Assembly: GCA_034432755.1 (NCBI GenBank) | Contig: DAOUBQ010000063.1 | Location: forward strand, 22,560-86,559 | Source of the DNA: UBA5195 sp034432755 | GTDB taxonomy: Bacteria > Chloroflexota > Anaerolineae > Anaerolineales > Villigracilaceae | DNA length: 64,000 nt | Direction: 5' to 3' | Shown here: positions 22,887-31,318 of the stretch, one piece after another | How the letters are laid out: the number at the start of each line of letters is the position of its first letter | How positions within the stretch are numbered: position 1 is the first letter of the stretch | Translations under genes and position numbers: made by a program | The notes under the pieces: model-generated | Databases searched by the model: none | Seen by the model: the letters and a program-made list of their open reading frames with translations, nothing else | What the model was told of the DNA's origin: nothing

Positions 22887-23084
22887 TTACTTGCGGGTGC
22901 TGAATTTGAAGGGCAGGTAGAGCGGGCAAAAGGCGATGGCACTGGTCGCCACAAAGACGACGGCCAGAACGAGCAGGATGATGCCCAGCGCGCCGGTGAC
23001 GATGCCGCCAAAATACAGATAGGCAAACAAGGCAGCGATGACCAGGCGGATGATGCGGTCGGCGGTTCCCATGTTTTGTTTCAT
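22887..23084 (-). CDS. DUF2892 small membrane protein (YgaP C-terminal-like)
   Basis: A 65-residue protein with the DUF2892 pattern: MGTADRIIRLVIA start, glycine-rich helix pair (YLYFGGIVTGALGIILLVLAV), and ending with FCPLYLPFKF. These proteins form a two-helix membrane domain, in YgaP attached to a rhodanese that handles sulfane sulfur. Strong RBS AGGAGAAC. It lies 89 bases upstream of the thioredoxin-DUF2892 fusion on the same strand, suggesting a shared redox role. Confidence 0.8.
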   Translation of the reverse strand: MKQNMGTADRIIRLVIAALFAYLYFGGIVTGALGIILLVLAVVFVATSAIAFCPLYLPFKFSTRK

Positions 23085-23160
23085 AATTGTTCTCCTATTT
23101 GAGCAAAAACTCGATGGTTGCTATCTCATTTGATGAAACAGGAGCGAGAAAGTTGCAAAA

Positions 23161-24825
23161 TCAACGACAAATGAGAACCGGCGCGTTTTGCTCACGCAAC
23201 ATGTAATTCACCCAACTGCCCAGGGTTACTGCCTTGAGGATGGCGCCACTGTAGCCGCCCATCAAGACCAGGTTGGCCTGGCGTTCTTCCGAAATTCGTT
23301 TGAGCGTTTCAGCAGATGCCTTGCTCATAACATATTCCGCCTGGATTTCGTGCAGTTCCAAATATTGACGGGCTGTCTCTTGCGTAGCAGCGGCATTCGT
23401 TCCTTCGCCGGTGTAAACCGTCAGGGAGGTTTTCCACTGCTCGGCCAGGTAGACAGCCACAAACATGGCTTCTTTTGCCTTTGGACTGCCATCGAAAGCC
23501 AACACGGCCCGGTCAAGGTCGGTCGCACCAGTGGGCAGGGCCAACACCGGACGCGGCGAGCGCGAGATAATGACGCGCAGCGGCGAGGCCAGGCCAGAAA
23601 GACCAGACCCAGGCGGATAGACGATTTTGAGCATCACCAGGTCTGTCAGGATGGCGCGCTCGAGGATTTTTTTCGCCGGTTCACCTGCTTCAACCGCGAG
23701 AGTGCCGTTCACCCCTGCTTCGCGGCACATAGACTGGAACTTTTCCTTCACTCCTTGCGCTTTTTCGCCGGCAGCCTGCTTCTCAGTGGAGACAATGTGC
23801 AGGCCGTTCAATTTTGCGCCTTCGCGTTGGGCAACCAAAATGGCCTGCTGCAAAGCCCGCCAACCCTCCACCTCGCCGCTGACCGGAACCAGGATGTTCT
23901 GGAATAGATGGTCGGTGTAGCGGTCCACCAGGCGCGATTTTCGCCAGGCGCCTGTCTGACCAGGCGTGGCGCCAGCCTGTTCCTGGAGGATGACATCGGC
24001 CACGGCATCGGGGCGTAGTTCCCAACCAAGTTCTTCCTGAAGCGCGGCGCGATGCTCCGACACCCACAGGTACAAATCGGTTTCCGTGCGCCCTGGGAAC
24101 CAACGCAGCAAGCCGCGTTCGCGGATGATGTTGACCAGGGGCAGGTATTCGGTGTCGTACCAGTGCGTTAGGGCTTCTTCATACGAAATATCACGCTGCA
24201 AATCCAGCCCCATGTAGTAACGATGCACCTGAATATATTCGCGCAGTTTTGCGTATTGACCAGGAACAGAAACGCTCAAATCGGCATCAGGACGCAGGCG
24301 AAGCAGTTCAGTCTCATCCAGGAACTCGGCATATTCAGATTTGATGATTAAATCATCGGGGCGGACATCAGGCGTGAGCGGGACGTTGGTTTTGACCTCG
24401 ATGACCCGGGCTTCGATTTTCTCCCAGCCTTCCTGACGGGCGATGGAAACACGGTGATTTCCATCCAGCACAAAATAGACCTCGCCCACCTGGTAGACCT
24501 CGATGGGCGGCCAACCAGCCAGATTATCGCCCAAAGAAGCCTTGACCCGCGCCCAACGGTCTTCATCAACGGGATTGCGCGGCAAGAAAGTGCGCGTAAA
24601 ATCGGTGTAACGTCCCACGCTGCCCACAATGGCATTCAGCGGAATGCTCTGTATGCCGCGTTCGGCACGCGCCTGAAGTTTCAGTTTTTGGGCAACTTCT
24701 TCATAAGAGAGCAGTTCATTCGATTTACCGGTCATGCGTGAAAGGATTTCCTCGAAGGCAGCACGTTGGCGGGCCTCGTGAAAGTCATACACGGCCTGGC
24801 GAAAATTATCGGTTCGAGATTCCAT
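23161..24825 (-). CDS. ParB/sulfiredoxin-fold domain fused to tandem universal stress (UspA) domains
   Basis: A 554-residue protein. Residues about 55-145 form a ParB/Srx-like domain (IPLNAIVGSVGRY, then PPIEVYQVGEVYFVLDGNHR, with DGNHRVSIAR matching the nucleotide-binding box of ParB-like folds). A mainly helical region follows (150-300). Two UspA domains come last (about 305-430, ILVPVSGEVEGWRAL; and about 435-554, AVLAFDGSPKAKEA with the final GGYSGAILKAVTLGSWVNYML like the Usp ATP-binding G-x9-G-S/T motif). A stress-responsive nucleotide-binding regulator is a fair guess. The substrate of the ParB-like part is unknown. Confidence 0.8.
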   Translation of the reverse strand: MESRTDNFRQAVYDFHEARQRAAFEEILSRMTGKSNELLSYEEVAQKLKLQARAERGIQSIPLNAIVGSVGRYTDFTRTFLPRNPVDEDRWARVKASLGDNLAGWPPIEVYQVGEVYFVLDGNHRVSIARQEGWEKIEARVIEVKTNVPLTPDVRPDDLIIKSEYAEFLDETELLRLRPDADLSVSVPGQYAKLREYIQVHRYYMGLDLQRDISYEEALTHWYDTEYLPLVNIIRERGLLRWFPGRTETDLYLWVSEHRAALQEELGWELRPDAVADVILQEQAGATPGQTGAWRKSRLVDRYTDHLFQNILVPVSGEVEGWRALQQAILVAQREGAKLNGLHIVSTEKQAAGEKAQGVKEKFQSMCREAGVNGTLAVEAGEPAKKILERAILTDLVMLKIVYPPGSGLSGLASPLRVIISRSPRPVLALPTGATDLDRAVLAFDGSPKAKEAMFVAVYLAEQWKTSLTVYTGEGTNAAATQETARQYLELHEIQAEYVMSKASAETLKRISEERQANLVLMGGYSGAILKAVTLGSWVNYMLREQNAPVLICR

Positions 24826-25403
24826 ATTTTTTCTTTCTAACGCGTAACGCAGAGTTCATTCCGCGCAAATGTTCAGATTCACTGACTAGATCGTGGTACA
24901 AACGCCGCAAAATGGGACTATCGTTACAGATGAAGCGCGATTTTACACGAGAAAATGTAAATTTTGTTATCGGCGCGTTATCCAAACGGGTCATTTTTGT
25001 AAACAAATCTGTCAGGCAGGCCAATTTATCAAGGCACCGCAGGCTTCCACCCTGCGCAGCATGCCTGTCCTGTTCGGGGGCGCTCAAAGCGATGGAATAG
25101 CCTCAAGTTGAGAATTTTATCGTACCTCATGCCTGCAAAGATATTGTACAATCAAAGATGAGAATTGCATCTGGCAAAATCATCCGTCGTTCCTCCCGGC
25201 CAAACCGAAAGAGAAAACCATTAACCACGCCCCCGCAATATGCGCAGGACGCACGGCTATAACGAGTCACGATAGAAACTTTAACGGCACGCTTCGCATC
25301 CCCAACCCCCTAACAGGCGCAATCGGTTGAGAGAAAATAGCGCGAGGCTGCGCTCGCGCTATAAGATGACCATGCAAGATGTTGGCTGCCAGCCCTGGCT
25401 CAG
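24826..25403. other. Long intergenic stretch without a recognisable gene
   Basis: About 580 bases between the start of the ParB-Usp gene and the end of the PhnD-like gene. Reading frames here are short and show no protein family. Around 25042-25058 there is a short GCAGGCTTCCACCCTGC hairpin, and TTGTACAAT near 25145 resembles a -10 region. The only clear element is the hairpin at 25337-25362. Confidence 0.5.
25330..25362 (-). terminator. Terminator of the PhnD-like gene
   Basis: ATAGCGCGAG (25337-25346) and CTCGCGCTAT (25353-25362) form a perfect 10-base-pair stem. On the minus strand it is followed by TTTTCTC, about 40 bases after the gene's stop. Confidence 0.6.
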
Positions 25404-26330
25404 CTATGGCAGGGAAATCTTCTTGACAATCGCCAGCATCTCGCGCATCCGCCTTGTGGCGGCATCGGCGCCGCCAGGAAAAGTTTCAAACTGGGTGGTC
25501 AGGAACGAAGCCAGGGCAGATTTGCCGATTTCAGATTCGTGCAGCCGGGTGAGGGTTTGGATGAGGGCCGCAAGATACTGCTCATCCAGGCCAGGACGCG
25601 CCAGAACCACCTGGCGGGGGATTTTCTCGGTGCGGGCCAACTCCACCAACTGTTGAGTTGTCTCCGGCGGGAAAACAATGTCGAAGTGATAATCATCCAC
25701 CACGCCGGCTGCCGCAGAACCGCTGATAACAGCCCGGAGCGTTTCCTGGTCGCTACCACTAAACACAAATCCCACGTTCGAGGGGGAAACAGGGTCAAAA
25801 AAACTGCTTTTTCCGGTCAGGGTCAGCCCGCGCTCAACCAGGTAAACGGAGGGGAGGAAAAATCCAGCAGTGGATTGGGGAGCGCGCATTGCAATCACCT
25901 TCCCGCGCACATCATCCAGGCTTGCCAGGCCGCTGCTTCGGCTGGCAAAAATCACCGCCTGAGATTCTGGCCTGCCAAACTGCCAGCCTCGCAAAATCAA
26001 CCTGGCTCCGCTCTGTTCGCTAACCAACAAAGCCGGGTAGACGCTGTCGAAATACAGATCAACCTCGCCCGACTTCAGCCAGGCGGCCATTTCTTCCACC
26101 GAACCAGCCACGCGCGCCCGTCCGCCGGTTATCCCATGCTCCCTCAACGCGATTGCCAGGGCATCGGCCAACGGATCGATCGAGCGCGCATCATCTACAG
26201 CGCTTCCCGCAACCACCCCCAGCACAATCAACCCATTCGCAGGAATCACAACCGCCGGAGAGGGCGAAGGTTTCGTACACCCGATAAGGAAATATGCGAT
26301 GAAAAGGAATAATGCCAATCGTTTGTACAT
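25404..26330 (-). CDS. PhnD-like periplasmic substrate-binding lipoprotein (phosphonate/phosphite type)
   Basis: A 308-residue lipoprotein: signal peptide with lipobox LIGC (Cys18), then a two-lobed binding protein of the PhnD/TAXI-like group (VDLYFDSVYPALLV, SSGLASLDDVRGKVIAMRAPQSTAGFFLP, VVDDYHFDIVFPP). Family members bind phosphonate, phosphite or other oxyanions for an ABC importer. No permease or ATPase is nearby, so it is an orphan and may serve as a sensor. It diverges from the sigma-54 operon; the intergenic region carries that operon's promoter. The start is a standard ATG. Confidence 0.8.
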   Translation of the reverse strand: MYKRLALFLFIAYFLIGCTKPSPSPAVVIPANGLIVLGVVAGSAVDDARSIDPLADALAIALREHGITGGRARVAGSVEEMAAWLKSGEVDLYFDSVYPALLVSEQSGARLILRGWQFGRPESQAVIFASRSSGLASLDDVRGKVIAMRAPQSTAGFFLPSVYLVERGLTLTGKSSFFDPVSPSNVGFVFSGSDQETLRAVISGSAAAGVVDDYHFDIVFPPETTQQLVELARTEKIPRQVVLARPGLDEQYLAALIQTLTRLHESEIGKSALASFLTTQFETFPGGADAATRRMREMLAIVKKISLP

Positions 26331-26527
26331 CCGGCAACCCTTTTGGCGAAATGGACCCGAGCCTCTGGGAAATCAGAGAGGAGATTTGAAAATTATAGCC
26401 AGCCAGAGTCAACCAAACATTTAGATAACATTGTGATAAGCAACGCAACACGACACCCGTGAAATTTTTGGCAATCCAGCCCGTTATAAGACGCTGATTA
26501 TAGGCTGAAGATTGCGTCACTCTGTGC

Positions 26528-26543
26528 TGGCACGAATCTTGCA
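26528..26543 (+). promoter_or_regulatory. Sigma-54 (-24/-12) promoter of the rpoN operon
   Basis: TGGCACG-AATC-TTGCA matches the sigma-54 consensus TGGCAC(G)-N4-TTGCA exactly, with the required 10 bases between the GG (26529-26530) and the GC (26541-26542). Transcription would start near 26554, about 35 bases before the rpoN ATG. The sigma factor would thus drive its own gene and its activator. Confidence 0.85.
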
Positions 26544-26588
26544 ACCGATTTAGATGTATAATAAAACTATCGGAAACGGTTATGCGCC

Positions 26589-27956
26589 ATGCTGCGACAA
26601 ATCCAACGTCAAACCCAGCGTCCTCTCACCAGCGCGCACTTAATTCAAACCATGTCTTTGCTCCATTTGAGCGCGGATGAACTGCGCGAGTCGGTGGAGC
26701 GTGAACTTTCAGTCAATCCGGCGTTGGAACAGGTTGAGCCGCCTGCCTGCCCGGGTTGCGGGCGCAGCCTGGCCCGGCCAGGAACCTGCCCGATTTGCGC
26801 AGCGAAAAACGACGAGGTGATCGTCTTCACTTCCCCGTTAGAAATGATGGGGAGCGGGGCAAACGCCTCCACGCGTGACCCCTCCCAAGAAACCGACCGT
26901 GAGGATGTGCCAGAATCGCTCTCTCTGGCCGCCCACTTGCTGCGGCAAATTGGCCCCGAACTCACCCCTGCCGAACGCCCGATTGCGGCGCACCTGCTGA
27001 CTGCGCTCGATGACGACGGCCTGCTGACCAGCGACCCGGCAGAAGTGGCCGCCTATTTTCACCTCCCCAGGCTGCAGGTCGAGCGCGTGCGAGAACTGAT
27101 TCAGCGCGCTGAACCGTTTGGGTGCGCTTCCACCTCTCCGGGTGAATCCCTGCGCATCCAACTCCACATCATCAGAGAGAGCCGCGAAATTCCCCCGGCG
27201 GCAGAGGCCTGCCTGCTGCATTTCGACCTGCTGGCCCGCCGCCAGTGGAAAACTCTGGCCGAACAAACCGGCTTTGGGGAAGACGCGATAGGAGAAGCCG
27301 CCCGTTTTATTGGCGCGAACCTGAATCCCTACCCGGCGCGCGCCTATTGGGGCGGGGTTGACCCGCCGCAGCCAGTCTACCGTACCCCCGACGTGGTCAT
27401 CCGCCTGAGCGGAGAGACGCTGGTGGTGGAGATTGCCCAGCCTTTCGCCGGGAGCCTGCGCGTCAACCCGCTCTTCCGGCAAGCGCTGCGTGAGGCCAGC
27501 CCCGAAAAACTGGAGGCCTGGCAAAACGACCTGGAACGCGCCCGCCTGCTGGTGAAATGCGCCGCCCAGCGCGCCGGGGCATTGGAAGAGATAATGACCC
27601 GGCTGGCGCGAACCCAGCGCGAATTCATCCTGCAAGGCGAATCGAAACTACGCCCGCTGACCCGCACCGCCCTGGCGCAGCAACTGGGACTGCACGAATC
27701 GACCATTTCGCGCGCTGTATCAGGCAAGAGCGTCCAACTGCCAAACGGACGAATCGTGCCGCTTTCGATGTTCTTCGAGAAACACCTGAACGTCCGCGCC
27801 ACGCTGCGGGAACTGGTTTGCCGTGAAAGCCGCCCCCTGACCGATGACGAACTGGCCGAATCATTGCGCCGGGCCGGCTTTGTTGTTGCGCGGCGCACGG
27901 TCTCCAAATATCGTGCAATGGAAGGAATTTTGCCCGCGCATCTGCGCCGGCGGTAA
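26589..27956 (+). CDS. rpoN: RNA polymerase sigma-54 factor with zinc-ribbon-like insertion
   Basis: A 455-residue RpoN. Region I (1-50) has the Gln/Leu-rich activator-responsive helix (HLIQTMSLLHLSADEL). The core-binding domain covers about 95-260. The DNA-binding part has an HTH (TRTALAQQLGLHESTISRAVSG) and the RpoN box ARRTVSKYR near 434-442. Between regions I and II, Cys54-x2-Cys57-x9-Cys67-x2-Cys70 (PGCGRS..GTCPIC) forms a four-cysteine knuckle that classical RpoN proteins lack. It is the first gene of an operon with its kinase and activator. The stop lies 7 bases before the kinase start. Confidence 0.93.
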   Translation: MLRQIQRQTQRPLTSAHLIQTMSLLHLSADELRESVERELSVNPALEQVEPPACPGCGRSLARPGTCPICAAKNDEVIVFTSPLEMMGSGANASTRDPSQETDREDVPESLSLAAHLLRQIGPELTPAERPIAAHLLTALDDDGLLTSDPAEVAAYFHLPRLQVERVRELIQRAEPFGCASTSPGESLRIQLHIIRESREIPPAAEACLLHFDLLARRQWKTLAEQTGFGEDAIGEAARFIGANLNPYPARAYWGGVDPPQPVYRTPDVVIRLSGETLVVEIAQPFAGSLRVNPLFRQALREASPEKLEAWQNDLERARLLVKCAAQRAGALEEIMTRLARTQREFILQGESKLRPLTRTALAQQLGLHESTISRAVSGKSVQLPNGRIVPLSMFFEKHLNVRATLRELVCRESRPLTDDELAESLRRAGFVVARRTVSKYRAMEGILPAHLRRR

Positions 27957-27963
27957 ATATTTT

Positions 27964-29928
27964 ATGGGAACGCAGCCGCTCACCCCTCAACCCTTAACGT
28001 ATTTGCCCGCCTGGCAGGGGCCGCTGCCCGGTATTGGCGAATTTAGTGCCTTGCTGAACACCATGCCCGACGCGGCAATCGTACTGGACCGCTCCAGCCG
28101 CCAGGTGGTCTTTGGAAACCAGGGCTTCTTCGAACTGTCAGGATTTGACCCGCTCAGCCCGAAGCCGCTCTCCATTGATGCACTCTTGCCCGATTTTGGC
28201 GAGGGTTGGTCGTCGGGAGAAGAGCATGAGACGGAAATCCATTTCCTGGCAGGACGAAAAATGGCTGTCTGGACGAGCGTCACCTGGCTCGATAATCTCG
28301 GTCATTGGCTGCTGCTGCGAATCGTGCCACTCAACGTATACCAATGGCGCGGAATGCAGAGCCGCCGCGCGCAGGATTTGCTGGACTACATGGAAGATCT
28401 GGCCCAAATCAACGCCCAACCCGACCTGGATGCCGCCCTGGAACTGGTGCTGCGAGTCGGCACGCGCATGTTGGCAGCTCAAGGGTTGTGCGTTTACCGC
28501 ACCAACATTCAAGAACGCAGCCTGGCGCTGGTCAAGACGCGCGGGGAACTGCTGGCCGCCCTGCCAGACATCCTTCCGTTGGACGAACCGGCAGCGGTCT
28601 ATGCGCCCGCCTTGTGGCTTAAGAACCAGCGGGCAGCAACGAACATCCAGCAGGCGGCGCGTGGGCTAGGGCTGGATTCGCTCGTCTCAGTGCCAATCGA
28701 AATGAACGGCAATCGCTTGGGGCTGCTGGCAGCAGCCAACCTGCCTCCACAAAACGCGCGCCAAATGATTGAAAACCTGGAACTTCTGGCGGCATACATC
28801 GCCTCGGCGCTCAACCACTACATCACCCTCACCAACCTGCGCCGCACTCTTTGGGAACACAGCCGGGCGTTGGCAACCCGCGATGCGATAGCGGCCAATT
28901 CGCTCGAAGGAATCATCCTGCTCAACCCGGCCTCACGCGTGGTAGACCTGAACCCGGCGGCAGAGTTGATGCTCGGTTATGCCACCCGCGAAGTCGTCGG
29001 CCAACGCATTGAAAACATCCTGGTCGGGGTAGATAACCTGCCCGCCGCCCTGCGGCTGGCCTACCAGGGCGTAGTCTCGCCCGACTTGGGCAATGTCAAA
29101 CTGCACCGCCGCTCCGGGCAGGCCTTCTCGGCCCATTTGCAGGTCTTCCCAGTGCAGGTCGGCGGGGAACGTAGCAGCATCGTCTTGCTCATTCGCGATA
29201 TCAGCGAAGGCGAGGAAATCCGCACCCGCACGCAGCAACTCGAACAGCGCGCCCTGCTCGGCGAGGTGACGGCCATCTTTGCTCACGAAGTGCGTAACCC
29301 CATCAACAACATCAGCACCGGCCTTCAACTGATGGAGATGAACCTGACACCCGATGACCCAAACCGCGACCTGGTGGAGCGCCTGCAAAACGACTGCAAC
29401 CGCCTGACGCACCTGATGGAATCAGTGTTGGCTTTTGCCAAACCGATGGAATACAAACTCATCCCCACCGATCTGGGCGACCTGCTACACAAGTTGATGG
29501 AACGCTGGCATCCGCGCATGTCGCGCCTAAACATTCAGCCACATTTCCAGGTCGAAGAAGGGACTCCGCTAGCCCTGGCCGATAGCCGAGCGCTCGACCA
29601 GGTGTTCACCAACCTGGTCAGCAACGCCCTGACCGCCATGCAAGAAAAAGGCGGTACGCTGGCGATCAAGGTGGAGAAGGTTGAAGGAGCGGAGCACAGA
29701 CCCTGGGTCAGCGTCAGCATTTCAGATACCGGCCCTGGCATCCCACCGGAGGCCTGCGAGAAAGTGTTCGAGCCGTTTTATACCACCAATCCGCAAGGCA
29801 CCGGGCTGGGGCTGGCCATCACCAAACGAATTGTGATTGCCCACAAGGGCAAAATCGAAGTCAACAGTTTCCCTGGCGGGACGATTTTCAACGTGTTGTT
29901 GCCCGCCATTGAAAGCGAGAGAACATGA
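27964..29928 (+). CDS. Cytoplasmic PAS-GAF-PAS sensor histidine kinase (NtrB-like)
   Basis: A 654-residue kinase without transmembrane segments. Order: PAS (about 30-130, MPDAAIVLDRSSRQVVFGNQ), GAF (about 145-300), PAS-PAC (about 305-415, LNPAAELMLGYATREVVGQ), coiled coil, HisKA with H-box IFAHEVRNPINNI, and HATPase_c with DTGPGIPPEACEKVFEPF and GTGLGLAITKRI. HEVRNPIN is typical of NtrB/AtoS-type kinases that pair with sigma-54 activators. The ATG at 27964 is 7 bases after the rpoN stop and has no clear RBS, so translational coupling is likely. Its stop overlaps the activator start (ATGA). Confidence 0.9.
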   Translation: MGTQPLTPQPLTYLPAWQGPLPGIGEFSALLNTMPDAAIVLDRSSRQVVFGNQGFFELSGFDPLSPKPLSIDALLPDFGEGWSSGEEHETEIHFLAGRKMAVWTSVTWLDNLGHWLLLRIVPLNVYQWRGMQSRRAQDLLDYMEDLAQINAQPDLDAALELVLRVGTRMLAAQGLCVYRTNIQERSLALVKTRGELLAALPDILPLDEPAAVYAPALWLKNQRAATNIQQAARGLGLDSLVSVPIEMNGNRLGLLAAANLPPQNARQMIENLELLAAYIASALNHYITLTNLRRTLWEHSRALATRDAIAANSLEGIILLNPASRVVDLNPAAELMLGYATREVVGQRIENILVGVDNLPAALRLAYQGVVSPDLGNVKLHRRSGQAFSAHLQVFPVQVGGERSSIVLLIRDISEGEEIRTRTQQLEQRALLGEVTAIFAHEVRNPINNISTGLQLMEMNLTPDDPNRDLVERLQNDCNRLTHLMESVLAFAKPMEYKLIPTDLGDLLHKLMERWHPRMSRLNIQPHFQVEEGTPLALADSRALDQVFTNLVSNALTAMQEKGGTLAIKVEKVEGAEHRPWVSVSISDTGPGIPPEACEKVFEPFYTTNPQGTGLGLAITKRIVIAHKGKIEVNSFPGGTIFNVLLPAIESERT

Positions 29929-31100
29929 GCGCCACCATTTTAGTCGTTGACGACGAAGAGAATGCCCGGCATATCATCACATCCTTCCTGGCCCCCAAAG
30001 GCTACGAGATGATTGGCGCGGCCACGCTGGCCGAGGCCCGCCAGCAGATTTCGCGTGGCACGGCGGATATCATCCTGCTAGATGTGCAACTGCCCGACGG
30101 ATACGGCCCCTCACTGCTAGAGGAGACCTCGCGCCTGGCGTTGCGCCCGCCCATCATTCTGATTACCGCTTATGGTGATATTGATATGGCGGTGGACGCG
30201 ATGAAAAACGGCGCGCACGATTTCTTGCAAAAACCCATCCAACTGGCGCGGTTGGAGCAGTCTATCCTGCGGGCACAGGAAGTGGTGGCCATGCGGCGCG
30301 AACTGACCCACCTGCGCAGCACCCAGCGCCGCGCGGGGAGCGATTTCGTGACCGGTTCTAGCCCAAAGATGCAGTCGCTCTTTAGCCAGGCGCGGCGCGC
30401 CGCGCAGGCTTCGGTTTCGGTGTTGATTACTGGCGAGACGGGGACCGGCAAGGAGGTGCTGGCACATTTCATTCACACCAGCGGGCCGCGCGCCGAAAAG
30501 CCCTTCATCGCCGTCAACTGCGCCGCCATCCAAAGCACCATGCTCGAGTCGGAATTGTTCGGCTACGAGGCCGGTGCTTTTACCGGGGCCGATAAGCGCA
30601 AACCCGGCCTGCTCGAAGTGGCCGATGGCGGCGTGCTGTTCCTCGATGAAATCTCCTCCATGCCGCTCGATATCCAGGCCAAGTTGCTGCGCGTCCTCGA
30701 AGAGCGCGCCTTTCGTCGGGTGGGCGGCACCAATCTGATTCGGGTGGATGTGCAGGTTCTGGCGGCCTCTAACCGCCCGCTGCCCAAACTTCTGGCTGAT
30801 GGCTTATTCCGCGAGGATTTGTATTATCGCCTGAAAGTGGTCGATTTGCACATTCCGCCCCTACGCGAACACAAAGGCGACCTGCTGGAACTGGCCGGCT
30901 ATTTCATGCGCCAGAACAATATGCGCATGGGATTTAACATCTCCGACATTACCCCCCGCGCGTTAGACGCATTGCGGGCCTACAACTGGCCGGGCAACAT
31001 CCGCGAACTGCGCAATGCCATCGAACGCGCCATGCTATTTTGCGATGACCCGGTCATTGATATTGTCCATTTGCCAGCGGATGTGACGAGGAATCAGTGA
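29925..31100 (+). CDS. Sigma-54-dependent activator (NtrC type) without a DNA-binding domain
   Basis: A 391-residue response regulator. Receiver domain (1-120; DDEE pocket, phospho-Asp in ILLDVQLPDGYG, Lys in LQKPIQ). AAA+ domain (about 140-370) with Walker A GETGTGKE, an intact GAFTGA loop (EAGAFTGAD), Walker B GGVLFLDEI, and the lid WPGNIRELRN. The protein stops 30 residues after WPGNIREL. The usual C-terminal Fis-type HTH (another 60-80 residues) is absent, and I see no frameshifted HTH in the next 100 bases. Such activators contact the holoenzyme from solution. Start codon overlaps the kinase stop. Confidence 0.92.
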   Translation: MSATILVVDDEENARHIITSFLAPKGYEMIGAATLAEARQQISRGTADIILLDVQLPDGYGPSLLEETSRLALRPPIILITAYGDIDMAVDAMKNGAHDFLQKPIQLARLEQSILRAQEVVAMRRELTHLRSTQRRAGSDFVTGSSPKMQSLFSQARRAAQASVSVLITGETGTGKEVLAHFIHTSGPRAEKPFIAVNCAAIQSTMLESELFGYEAGAFTGADKRKPGLLEVADGGVLFLDEISSMPLDIQAKLLRVLEERAFRRVGGTNLIRVDVQVLAASNRPLPKLLADGLFREDLYYRLKVVDLHIPPLREHKGDLLELAGYFMRQNNMRMGFNISDITPRALDALRAYNWPGNIRELRNAIERAMLFCDDPVIDIVHLPADVTRNQ

Positions 31101-31120
31101 ATCGAACGAGCCACCGCTTT

Positions 31121-31171
31121 CGCAGATTACACAACTTTTGGGTCGCATGTGCGCCGTCTGTGTAATCTGCG
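31121..31171. repeat. 13-base perfect inverted repeat after the sigma-54 operon
   Basis: CGCAGATTACACA (31121-31133) and TGTGTAATCTGCG (31159-31171) with 25 bases between. No T-run follows. It could be a transcript-end hairpin or a protein-binding palindrome. Confidence 0.5.
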
Positions 31172-31195
31172 AGCGAATTTTCACCCGCTTCAGAG

Positions 31196-31233
31196 AAACG
31201 TCCCCAAGGTTGTGAACCTGGGGGACGTTTTTT
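31196..31233 (+). terminator. Rho-independent terminator of the rpoN operon
   Basis: AAACGTCCCC-A-AGGTT, loop GTG, AACCT-G-GGGGACGTTT, then a T-run. The sequence is close to the terminator at 52149-52186. Confidence 0.85.
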
Positions 31234-31318
31234 GCCGTATCAAGACCCTATATAACGATTCTCGGCCTCAACACCTGTGCTTGCTGTGCGGCGCAAGTGT
31301 ATGCCGCAAACGCACCAG

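Noticed and set aside
25020..25090. SRP RNA-like or other structural RNA in the 24826-25403 gap
   Set aside because: A short GGGTGGAAGCC stretch on the minus strand resembles part of the SRP loop, but the conserved GGAAGCAGC core and flanking helices are missing.
24738..25100. Plus-strand frame of 120 codons over the start of the ParB-Usp gene
   Set aside because: It begins antisense to a real gene and has no recognisable features.
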